Source: Drouetiella hepatica Uher 2000/2452 | GTDB lineage: Bacteria > Cyanobacteriota > Cyanobacteriia > Elainellales > Elainellaceae | Direction of reading: 5' to 3' | DNA length: 64,000 bases | Assembly: GCA_019359505.1 (NCBI GenBank) | Contig: JAHHHD010000009.1 | Span: 1 to 64,000, forward strand | Part shown: piece after piece, positions 1 to 6,265 of the stretch | How the letters are laid out: the number at the start of each line of letters is the position of its first letter | Position numbering within the stretch: position 1 is the stretch's first letter | Program-made: the position numbers and the translations under genes | Notes under the pieces: model-generated | Databases searched by the model: none | What the model saw: the letters and a program-made list of their open reading frames with translations, nothing else | Told to the model about the DNA's origin: nothing

Positions 1-116
1 TTGAACACTGGTGGAGCGTGCTAAAGAATTGGATGCGACAGCGATGGGATGAGTTTGATACCTTTCGAGATTGCGTTGATGCTGCCTTTAAAGAGTGTCC
101 TAACGTATGTGCGTAG
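1..116 (+). CDS. IS630-type transposase, C-terminal fragment cut by window edge
   Basis: The open frame starting at base 3 reads through EHWWSVLKNWMRQRWDEF to a TAG at 114-116. The WWSVLKNWMRQRW motif and the final FKECPNVCA are typical of the extreme C terminus of cyanobacterial IS630-type transposases, just after the third catalytic acidic residue of the DDE domain. Only about 37 residues are inside the window, so intactness cannot be judged. Its position beside an integron integrase relic fits a mobile-element-rich patch. Family assignment rests on recall of the tail motif, not on a search. Confidence 0.75.
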   Translation, partial: EHWWSVLKNWMRQRWDEFDTFRDCVDAAFKECPNVCA

Positions 117-158
117 CGCTATACCTCACGCCAATCTAGTATGAAGCGACACCCAATG

Positions 159-205
159 TAGGATGGTTTAGTGATAGCGGCTTACCCTATCGCTGAACCA
201 TCCTA
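159..205. repeat. Imperfect palindrome after the transposase fragment
   Basis: Two 19-base arms (159-177 and 187-205) are complementary except for two positions and enclose a short loop. It lies about 40 bases past the transposase stop. It could be part of the insertion-sequence right end or a transcription stop; no T-tract follows, so a simple terminator is less likely. Confidence 0.6.
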
Positions 206-314
206 TGATTGTGTGCAGCCTTACATAAATTTGGTGTCAATGCAATCAAATTTCGCTTGAGCAAAATTTGTACACCAAGGCGCAAGATCAAGTTCGGCGT
301 TCTCAAAATCAACG

Positions 315-349
315 TTTGCTGAGGTAAAACTAGATTTTGCCTCAGCAAA
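315..349. repeat. Palindrome with 10-base perfect arms
   Basis: TTTGCTGAGG (315-324) and CCTCAGCAAA (340-349) form perfect outer arms, and the inner TAAAA/ATTTTG bases extend the pairing. The surrounding bases (about 230-380) contain further short inverted repeats, with no gene. This looks like decayed mobile-element or repeat DNA. Confidence 0.6.
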
Positions 350-388
350 AACTATGGGCGAGAACCCAAAATCAGCTTTGCTATAGGA

Positions 389-451
389 ATTGAGTAAGTA
401 GCAGAGGGCTGATGCTCAATTCGGTTCACCCCTCTGCTACTTCTACTCAAT
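389..451 (-). terminator. Long stem-loop downstream of the 79-aa gene
   Basis: ATTGAGTAAGTAGCAGAGGG at 389-408 pairs with CCCTCTGCTAC plus TACTCAAT at 430-451, with one interruption. It sits 14 bases past the stop of the minus-strand gene ending at 465, so it is placed to end that transcript. There is no long U-tract. Confidence 0.55.
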
Positions 452-464
452 CGATCGCCTTCCC

Positions 465-704
465 TCAACCGTTAGTCGGGCGATAGTGGGTGCTGATCGC
501 CATCACCTTGAGCGGATCAGGGGTAGGCAAGAGCGGACTCCAGGTGTCAATTGTCCGAAATCCCCGGACGTGTGACTCGTGAATCGTGGCTCTCACGGCA
601 TCCCGTGAACCGAACACAATCACGCGAATTAGCTCTCGCTCTGGGTTGGGTTCACCATCGGGCTGCAACGCCGGATGGTTGAAGAAATTGAATTCTCCAG
701 TCAT
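465..704 (-). CDS. Conserved small hypothetical protein (79 aa)
   Basis: The 79-residue product starts MTGEFNFFNHPALQPDGEPN and has no membrane segment or signal peptide. Its middle (ERELIRVIVFGSRDAVRATIHESHVRGF) looks like a small alpha/beta fold: a hydrophobic strand RVIVFGS, then a helix. I do not recognise a named family; similar short proteins occur in cyanobacteria as unannotated genes. It stands alone between transposon debris and the integron integrase relic, with a stem-loop just downstream. An ATG start and a terminator-like structure support it as a real gene. No function can be assigned. Confidence 0.6.
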   Translation of the reverse strand: MTGEFNFFNHPALQPDGEPNPERELIRVIVFGSRDAVRATIHESHVRGFRTIDTWSPLLPTPDPLKVMAISTHYRPTNG

Positions 705-1086
705 GATCTATTCTCCTTGTTGTTTTGGGTTCGCTTGCAGAGATCTCGCTTGCAAAAGCAAGACGAGAAGGAAGCCCAAAAACATGGCTACTCACGATCG
801 ATTAACAAGTAGCGCCAAGGAGTGTAACCAGAAAGCTACACTAACTTAAGCCCTACGGACTGCCTGTACGGTCTGTAAGGTTAGAGGTATGTTGTAGGTG
901 GCACTACTTCATACCTCGCCAGAGGTTTTTGGGTGACTTAAGGCTGCTGGCGCAGGAATACGAGAAAGCAACCTTAGCGGATGACAATATAGGAAAGAAG
1001 GGGCGATCGTCAAGCTCTTTTTTGCACAAGTTTGTTTGTGTTCTGAGGATAGGGAATTTGGGGGGCGATCGGCTGTGTCAAACCCC
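705..1086. other. Intergenic stretch, nothing recognisable
   Basis: The 382 bases between the 79-aa gene and the end of the integrase relic hold only short overlapping open frames with no family resemblance. The 5' region of the 79-aa gene (promoter, upstream of 704) must lie here, but no convincing -35/-10 pair stands out. Confidence 0.5.
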
Positions 1087-2058
1087 CTACGCATCCAGCG
1101 GACTGCGAACCCCTTTTCCGCCACGATTCACGACATAGGTGTAGATCATCGTCGTTTTCACGTCTTTGTAACCTAAAAGCTCTTGAATCGTGCGAATGTC
1201 GTAGCCTGCTTCCAGCAAGTGTGTGGCAAAACTGTGGCGAAAAGTATGGCATCCTGCTTTGAAATTTGTGTGGCTCTAACTGCCTGCTTGACCGCTTTTT
1301 GGACACCGCTTTCATGCAAGTGATGACGACACATCAAATCACTACGCGGATCTTTGACAATTTGACTCGATGGAAACACAAACTGCCAAATCCATTCACG
1401 ATTGGCATTAGGATACTTGCGATCGATCGCATACGGCAGATTCACGGCTCCAAACCCTCGGCTCAAGTCCCGCTGATGCTGCCGTTTTACACTCGCTGAT
1501 CTCTCAACTCCACTGCGACCATCGATGGCAGCATCGTCACACGGCTCTTGCTCCCTTTACCATCTCTGACTATGATTTGCTGTTGAGCAAAATCAATGTC
1601 TTTAACAAATCAATGTCTTTAACTCGTAAGCGCAAACCTTCAATCAAGCGAAGCCCGCTCCCGTAAAGCAGCTTCACGACCAATTGGTAAATGCCGTCAC
1701 ACTGCTGGATCACGGCGATCGCCTCCTGTTTGGTCAACACGGTTGGCACATACTGAGGTCGTTTGGCGCGAACGGCATCGATGCCCAACATTTCCAGATT
1801 GAGTACTTCCCGATAGAGAAACAGCAAGGCACTGAGAGCTTGATTTTGGGTCGAAGCCGCGACCTGCCCCTCGACGGCTAGATGGGTGAGAAAGACTTCA
1901 ATTTCAGCCTTGCCCATCTCCTTGGGATGGCGCTTATTGTGGAACAGGATATAGCGGCGAATCCACTGCACATAGGTTTCTTCTGTGCGGTAGGCATAGT
2001 GCTTGAGACGAATGGTATCCCGCACCTGATCCAGCAATTTCTTAGGAGGTGACTGCAT
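1087..2058 (-). pseudogene. intI: Integron integrase (IntI-type tyrosine recombinase), frameshifted relic
   Basis: Read across three frames, the strand encodes a near-full integron integrase. The first segment (1570-2058) starts [20 protein letters not shown] and ends near [18 protein letters not shown], containing the first catalytic Arg region. The middle (about 1260-1480) has LMCRHHLHESGVQKAVKQAV, the extra patch that separates IntI from other tyrosine recombinases. The last segment (1087-1260) has [34 protein letters not shown] and the terminal SPLDA, holding the HxxR box and the nucleophile Tyr. At least three frame breaks exist: a 17-base tandem duplication at 1590-1623, an indel near 1490 and another near 1255. 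The enzyme must be inactive. An attC-like site and toxin-antitoxin cassettes lie on its start side, as expected of an integron platform. Confidence 0.85.
1590..1623. repeat. 17-base tandem duplication breaking intI
   Basis: The unit AAATCAATGTCTTTAAC occurs twice in tandem (1590-1606, 1607-1623). Removing one copy restores the frame to [18 protein letters not shown], the expected integrase sequence. The duplication is therefore one inactivating mutation, adding 17 bases. Confidence 0.85.
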
Positions 2059-2162
2059 AGAAATAAATAAATATACTGTGTATTTAATAGTACATTTGCC
2101 CGCATCCGTAAGGAATCTGAAAATATGCGGAAAGATTCTGGCTATTCAGCTTGAGCGGTGTA

Positions 2163-2264
2163 TTATGCAGAAATAATCTGCATAAGCAGTAAAATCTGGG
2201 CGTTATGCTGAATTATTCTGCCTATCTACCCAAATTGGGATCTTAGGCAGAAGCTTTCAGCCTA
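2163..2264. other. Cluster of three related palindromes upstream of intI (candidate attI/control region)
   Basis: TTATGCAGA-N5-TCTGCATAA (2163-2185) is a perfect 9-base inverted repeat. Two weaker relatives follow: GTTATGCTGAATTATTCTGCC around 2202-2222 and TAGGCAGAAGCTTTCAGCCTA at 2244-2264. They occupy the gap between the intI start and the first cassette-like gene, where the attI site and integrase promoter lie in integrons. Their identity as attI is an inference from position only. Confidence 0.4.
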
Positions 2265-2324
2265 CCAATAGTTATGCTGCTTCAGTTATCAGGAGTTCTA
2301 GGTTGTTTTTGACAAGAAGAAATA

Positions 2325-2699
2325 ATGTCAAGATTTATCAAATGCGATGTTGATGGAGAGTCTAGGACTGTTTATCAGTACCTATCTGGTAGTCAACCAT
2401 GTGAAGCTTACAGAATCCACGAGGAATTTGGTATAGGTGAATATCTTTGCTACGAATATGAATATGGTGAGGATGATTATGCTCAGCTCTGCTATAACTA
2501 TATTCCAACTCGACAAGGGGCAGAGGGGGATATGCTGATACTAACTCGCGAGGATATTGAAAGATTAAATAGTTGTCTTGAAACTCTTGAAGCTGATGGG
2601 AGCACAGAAGCACGATACATATGGATGATTAAGGCAATTCGAGACTTTATGCTGAAGTATCCTCATCAAGCAAGATTCATTTTTAACAGTGAGTTTTAG
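2325..2699 (+). CDS. Hypothetical protein (124 aa), first gene after the intI relic
   Basis: The product begins MSRFIKCDVDGESRTVYQYL and is acidic and rich in Tyr and Glu (EYLCYEYEYGEDDYAQLCYN). It has no membrane segment. The second half (EDIERLNSCLETLEADGSTEARYIW) is predicted helical. I do not recognise a family. Base composition is more AT-rich than the neighbouring core genes, and the gene occupies the position of a first cassette next to a broken integron integrase, so acquisition by transfer is likely. No attC-like site is visible directly after it, which weakens the cassette reading for this gene. Confidence 0.65.
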   Translation: MSRFIKCDVDGESRTVYQYLSGSQPCEAYRIHEEFGIGEYLCYEYEYGEDDYAQLCYNYIPTRQGAEGDMLILTREDIERLNSCLETLEADGSTEARYIWMIKAIRDFMLKYPHQARFIFNSEF

Positions 2700-2814
2700 T
2701 CCTACAGCAGCATGAGTATCGGTTGCATTGCAAATAGGCTCTAGCCGTATCCTCTGTCCGTGGTAGAAAATCTACTATGTAATGGTAACATCTATTCTCT
2801 CTGAGCCAATTTCT

Positions 2815-3039
2815 ATGGACTACCAACAGATCATCACCATTGAACCTGGAAAGCGCAGCGGCAAACCTTGTATTCGGGGAATGCGAATCACAGTGTATGA
2901 CATCCTGGAATATTTGGCGGGTGGCATGACTGAAGCGGAAATCTTAGAAGACTTTTCTGAACTCACTCCAGAAGACATCAAAGCTTGTCTTGCGTTTGCA
3001 GCAGATCGTGAGAAAAAGTTATTTGTGGCATTGTTGTGA
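2815..3039 (+). CDS. DUF433-family antitoxin (VapB-like)
   Basis: The 74-aa product MDYQQIITIEPGKRSGKPCI carries the DUF433 signature GKRSGKPCIRGMRITVYDIL followed by LAGGMTEAEILEDFSELTPEDIKACLAF, a helix-turn-helix fold used for DNA binding and autoregulation. A longer start at 2782 is possible, but family members begin at the Met at 2815. The stop overlaps the start of the next gene by four bases (GTGA), the usual translational coupling of a toxin-antitoxin pair. Family knowledge: DUF433 proteins pair with DUF5615 PIN-like toxins. Role: neutralise the downstream nuclease and repress the operon. Confidence 0.85.
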   Translation: MDYQQIITIEPGKRSGKPCIRGMRITVYDILEYLAGGMTEAEILEDFSELTPEDIKACLAFAADREKKLFVALL

Positions 3040-3368
3040 AACTGCTATTGGATGAGAACCTATCCGACCGAGTTATCCACAGGATTGTCGATCTGTATCC
3101 AGGCTCTGAGCATGTCAAGACGCTAGGACTGATCAATACGGATGATGCGGAAATCTGGGAATATGCAAAGATAAACGAATTTGTAATTGTTTCCAAAGAC
3201 TCTGACTTTCATCAGCGCAGTTTACTCTATGGGCATCCACCTAAGTTTATTTATCTTCGGATTGGCAATTGCCCAACATCGTCGATTATTCAAATTTTGA
3301 GAGATAATTTTGACACAATCATTCAATTTGAAAGTGGCAAAACGGAAAGTCTTCTGGTGTTGATGTAG
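3036..3368 (+). CDS. DUF5615 PIN-like toxin nuclease
   Basis: The 110-aa product starts with GTG and reads MKLLLDENLSDRVIHRIVDL, the acidic DEN motif that opens the PIN-like fold, then HVKTLGLINTDDAEIWEYA and VIVSKDSDFHQRS with two further metal-binding acidic residues. These are the conserved DUF5615 motifs; members are predicted Mg-dependent ribonucleases of type II toxin-antitoxin systems. All acidic residues are intact, so it may be active. It is coupled to the DUF433 gene and followed after only 11 bases by an attC-like site, so the pair looks like a mobile gene cassette. The RNA target cannot be inferred. Confidence 0.85.
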   Translation: MKLLLDENLSDRVIHRIVDLYPGSEHVKTLGLINTDDAEIWEYAKINEFVIVSKDSDFHQRSLLYGHPPKFIYLRIGNCPTSSIIQILRDNFDTIIQFESGKTESLLVLM

Positions 3369-3379
3369 TGTAGAGCAAC

Positions 3380-3468
3380 GCATAACAATCCGCTTGCACA
3401 CCGACCGTATTGAGTTGGTTGGTTGAGTTCGAGAGGCTATCTGCGGCGGGTGAAGCGGAACGTTATAC
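3380..3468 (+). other. attC-like integron recombination site
   Basis: The 89-base site starts GCATAAC (3380) and ends GTTATAC (3462-3468), the R-box pair of attC sites. Inside, AATCCGCTTGCAC pairs with GTGAAGCGGAAC; the left arm carries one unpaired G between CGCTT and CAC, the extrahelical base expected in attC. The stem continues with ACCGACCG against CGGCGGGT. It begins 11 bases after the toxin stop, on the same strand, exactly where a cassette attC should be. Recognition is by structure; the R'' box deviates slightly from GTTRRRY. Confidence 0.8.
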
Positions 3469-3526
3469 GCCTAGCTTATTTGCGAGGGCGATATTTCAAG
3501 ATTGCCGCTGGGGTGCAGATTGCGTA

Positions 3527-3639
3527 GGGTGCGTTGCGGCTTAGCAAACGCACTATTTTCATGAGAATTCTAACGTCATTCCTCACGCATAGAAGCGATA
3601 CGAACATTGACGATGCGTTTGCTCGATCGCAACGCACCC
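3527..3639. repeat. Interrupted inverted repeat around GGTGCGTTGCG
   Basis: GGGTGCGTTGCG...AGCAAACGCA (3527-3552) is mirrored by TGCGTTTGCT...CGCAACGCACCC (3614-3639) around a 61-base spacer. Short repeats built on GGTGCGTTGCG/CGCAACGCACC are common in cyanobacterial intergenic DNA. The whole 3469-3783 gap holds this repeat, a second repeat at 3649-3711 and a promoter, but no gene. Confidence 0.65.
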
Positions 3640-3648
3640 CATAGGCTG

Positions 3649-3711
3649 ACCAAATTCAGGGAGGCGATCGATTGAGGTAACGGTGGCGCGATCGTCTGAA
3701 CCAATTAGCTT
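3649..3711. repeat. Direct repeat, left copy flanking a toxin-antitoxin module
   Basis: The block CAAATTCAGGGAGGCGATCG... (from 3651) resembles the block at 4261-4325 over about 60 bases: both share GGAGGCGATCG, a GTAACGG/GTAGCGG core, GCGATCG and a CTGAACC/CTCAAAT end. The two copies bracket the antitoxin and broken toxin genes. Confidence 0.5.
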
Positions 3712-3749
3712 GACGCTAGAGGCACTTCAGCGATCGCCAGCCACAAAGC

Positions 3750-3755
3750 TATAAT
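3750..3755 (+). promoter_or_regulatory. Sigma-70-type -10 box of the second toxin-antitoxin operon
   Basis: A perfect TATAAT lies 28 bases before the antitoxin ATG, with a weak CTTCAG about 17 bases upstream as the -35. A purine-rich AGAGAAAAGA at 3769-3778 serves as ribosome binding site. Confidence 0.5.
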
Positions 3756-3783
3756 TGACCTGAGATTAGAGAAAAGAACGATT

Positions 3784-3984
3784 ATGTCAACGTTGGAGCA
3801 AATTGAAGCTGCTATTCTCACTCTTCCGTCAGATGAGTTTCATCGACTCAAACAGTGGTTCTTTGACGTAGATTATCAGCGTTGGGATGAACAGCTAGAG
3901 CAAGACATTACAGAGGGAAAATTAGATGCTCTAGCAGAAGAAGCGATCGCTGACTTCAAAGCGGGTTGCTATCGAGAAATTTAA
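3784..3984 (+). CDS. Small antitoxin of a type II toxin-antitoxin pair (66 aa)
   Basis: The product MSTLEQIEAAILTLPSDEFH is a short amphipathic protein (RLKQWFFDVDYQRWDEQLEQ, then LDALAEEAIADFKAGCYREI). This helix-rich layout, with the LAEEAIADFKAG tail, is common for cyanobacterial antitoxins that lie directly before RelE/ParE-like toxins. The stop TAA overlaps the ATG of the toxin (TAATG), so translation was coupled. Because the partner is broken, this gene may be an orphan kept for regulation or drift. Exact antitoxin family is not certain. Confidence 0.75.
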   Translation: MSTLEQIEAAILTLPSDEFHRLKQWFFDVDYQRWDEQLEQDITEGKLDALAEEAIADFKAGCYREI

Positions 3985-4244
3985 TGCACTACACAACCCA
4001 AAGGTTTTAGAAGTGCTATGACGCTCTACCTCAAGGCGTTCAAAAGACAGCCGATCAGTGTTACGAGCTTCTGAAAACTGAGCCATCTCATCCATCTTTA
4101 CACTTCAAGAAGCTCGGTAAAAGGTATTGGTCAGTTCGGGCAGGGTTAGATTATCGCGCTCTAGGAATTGAGGTAGAAGGTGATATTTCGTGGTTTTGGA
4201 TTGGAACCCACGCAGAATACGACAAGTTAATCGGTAAAGCATAG
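3984..4244 (+). pseudogene. RelE/ParE-like toxin with an amber codon at position 9
   Basis: The frame reads MHYTTQRF, TAG (4008-4010), then KCYDALPQGVQKTADQCYELL and continues without break for 78 codons to TAG at 4242. Conserved parts include HPSLHFKKLGKRYWSVRAGL and the final DISWFWIGTHAEYDKLIGKA, the core of small RelE/ParE-superfamily toxins (HxxYDKL end). Comparable proteins have FWKCYD here, so a Trp TGG to TAG change is the simplest explanation. No in-frame ATG or GTG lies close after the stop, so the product is probably not made unless the stop is suppressed. The rest looks undamaged, implying a recent loss. Confidence 0.8.
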
Positions 4245-4260
4245 CGCGATTGCTCATACT

Positions 4261-4325
4261 GCCCAGATCTTAGGAGGCGATCGGTGGAAGTAGCGGCGGT
4301 GCTATCGCGATCGGCTCAAATCTTG
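4261..4325. repeat. Direct repeat, right copy flanking a toxin-antitoxin module
   Basis: This is the partner of 3649-3711 (shared GGAGGCGATCG, GTAGCGG, ATCGCGATCG and CTCAAAT blocks). It lies 17 bases after the broken toxin. The pair could mark insertion of the module or be a HIP1-rich cyanobacterial repeat. Confidence 0.45.
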
Positions 4326-4431
4326 AACTGCTGATGCAACATCTTGCAGTTGCTCAGCGCGATCAGGATTGCACAAGGAAGATCTCAACACAGAATGCGA
4401 TCGCAATCTTGCTTCCTCGTGCCGCATCGCG

Positions 4432-4459
4432 CAGGGGCTTGGCATTGCCAAGCCTCCTG
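4432..4459 (-). terminator. Stem-loop after pgi
   Basis: GGCTTGGCA-TT-GCCAAGCC forms a strong stem inside CAGG...TCCTG, 8 bases past the pgi stop on the minus strand. The same GGCTTGGCAATGCCAAGCC palindrome recurs at 51006-51025, so it is also a dispersed repeat. No T-tract follows. Confidence 0.5.
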
Positions 4460-4466
4460 CTACACA

Positions 4467-6053
4467 TCAACGGGTGGCGATCGCCAAACTTCCCGGCTGG
4501 CTTAAGTCGCCCGTCACCGTAACGCTACGCTGGTTGGCATTAAGGTGGCGGACAATTCTGTAGATCGTCTCAATCTGATCCGGTGCCCCTACCTTTGTTG
4601 CCAGATCTTCCAAAGAGAGCGGCTGACCGACCTCCTCCAATGCCTTCACCACATCGCGTTGAAGTTGCAGGACAGTGGCTGCCGCCTTCTTACCCGACTC
4701 AACACCGGGCTGGTGGTAAGCGTTAATGTTGACCAGAGAGGCATAGATGCCGACAGTCCGCTCGTATAGGGCGATCATGGCTCCCACAATTCGAGGGTTG
4801 ACTGTTGGAATCGTGATGGTGATCGAGTCGCGGTGGTTTTCGTAAAGCGCCTGTCTTGTACCCTGCAACAGACCTGATAGAAAATCGCCAGAGGTTGCTC
4901 CTGGCTCCACTTCGATCGATTCCCCCTGCCGATCTTCAAGCACCTCAATAAAGGTGACAAAGAAATTGGGTACGCCTTCCCGCAGCTGTTGCACATAGGC
5001 ATGTTGGTCGGTTGAGCCTTTGTTGCCATAGACAGCAATGCCCTGATAGACGGGGTTGCCGTCTAGGTCATTCTCTTTGCCCAGAGACTCCATCACCAGC
5101 TGTTGCAGATAGCGCGAAAACAGCAGCAGACTATCTTTGTAGGGCAGGACGACCATGTCTTTTTCGCCCTTGCCGTTGCCCGAATAATACCAGCCCAGCG
5201 CCATCAGCGCTGCTGGATTGCCCTTTAGATTAGGGAGGCGAGTCACAGCATCCATTTCTTTAGCGCCTGCCAGCATGGCATCAATATCAATGCCCTGAAG
5301 CGCTGCGGGCAAAAGACCGACTGCCGAAAGCTCGGAGGTGCGTCCGCCCACCCAATCATGCATAGGGAAGGTACCGAGCCAGCCGTCTGAGTGCGCCAGC
5401 TTCTCGAAACTGCTGCCGATGCCCGTGACAGCGATCGCATGTTGCGCAAAGCTCAGCCCATTCTGCTCATAAAAATGCTTGACCTCCAACATGCCGTTGC
5501 GGGTTTCGGGGGTGCCGCCCGACTTGGATGTGATCACGACCAGCGTTGAAGCCAGCCGATCCTTAAGTTTGGCAAAAATCCGATCCATGCCCGTGGGATC
5601 GGTATTATCCAAGAAATGAATGGTCATGGGCGACTGAGCCGGAGCCAGGGCATCGGCAACAAATTCAGGCCCCAGCGCCGAGCCGCCGATGCCCACCGAC
5701 AGAACATCAGTAAACTTGACGGCATTGGGGGGATGAATTTCGCCGCTGTGAACCTGGGCGGCAAACGTGCGGATGCGATCGAGCGTTTCCACAATATCCT
5801 GCTTCAGCTCTGGCGTAGGAGCCAGATCGGCATCCCGCAGCCAATAGTGACCCACCATGCGGTTCTCATCAGGATTGGCGATCGCCCCTCCCTCTAGCGC
5901 CTCAATGTCCTTAAAAGCTTTGTCAAATTTAGGCTTCAGGCTCTCTACAAAAGCATCATCAAACCGCATTCGGCTAATGTCCAGGTATAGCCCCAGTCCT
6001 GAGTGACAGTAAAGCCAGTCTTGATAGCGTTGCCAGAGCATTGAGGCATCCAT
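4467..6053 (-). CDS. pgi: Glucose-6-phosphate isomerase
   Basis: Interconverts glucose 6-phosphate and fructose 6-phosphate in the cytosol, a hub of glycolysis, the oxidative pentose phosphate path and glycogen/sucrose synthesis. The 528-aa protein begins [20 protein letters not shown], the usual cyanobacterial start; an upstream in-frame start at 6080 gives nine extra residues with no family support. Visible signatures are the SIS-domain [29 protein letters not shown] for phosphate binding, [15 protein letters not shown] (PGI signature 1) and [10 protein letters not shown]. Length matches the compact bacterial/cyanobacterial PGI. It is a single gene, followed by a stem-loop, with no operon partner. 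Confidence 0.97.
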   Translation of the reverse strand: MDASMLWQRYQDWLYCHSGLGLYLDISRMRFDDAFVESLKPKFDKAFKDIEALEGGAIANPDENRMVGHYWLRDADLAPTPELKQDIVETLDRIRTFAAQVHSGEIHPPNAVKFTDVLSVGIGGSALGPEFVADALAPAQSPMTIHFLDNTDPTGMDRIFAKLKDRLASTLVVITSKSGGTPETRNGMLEVKHFYEQNGLSFAQHAIAVTGIGSSFEKLAHSDGWLGTFPMHDWVGGRTSELSAVGLLPAALQGIDIDAMLAGAKEMDAVTRLPNLKGNPAALMALGWYYSGNGKGEKDMVVLPYKDSLLLFSRYLQQLVMESLGKENDLDGNPVYQGIAVYGNKGSTDQHAYVQQLREGVPNFFVTFIEVLEDRQGESIEVEPGATSGDFLSGLLQGTRQALYENHRDSITITIPTVNPRIVGAMIALYERTVGIYASLVNINAYHQPGVESGKKAAATVLQLQRDVVKALEEVGQPLSLEDLATKVGAPDQIETIYRIVRHLNANQRSVTVTGDLSQPGSLAIATR

Positions 6054-6265
6054 ATAGTCTTTACCTATCGAGTTTCTCACTAATCATTGAGTTTCTCACA
6101 ATCGCAGCGTATCGATACAAGGCGCTGGCACGGTGTTTTAGCACAGTGTATTCAGGCGCTATAAAACCCCCTGTCCAATTTTGCGACACCTGTCTAGGAA
6201 GATACGGTATCCTGCACATCATCTCGCCTTGATAAATTCAGGCGCTACCCAAATTTGGGCAGGGG

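Noticed and set aside
6041-6265. Possible small gene between pgi and the fusion glycosyltransferase
   Set aside because: The only frame mostly overlaps the pgi promoter and start in antisense and shows no protein-like pattern.
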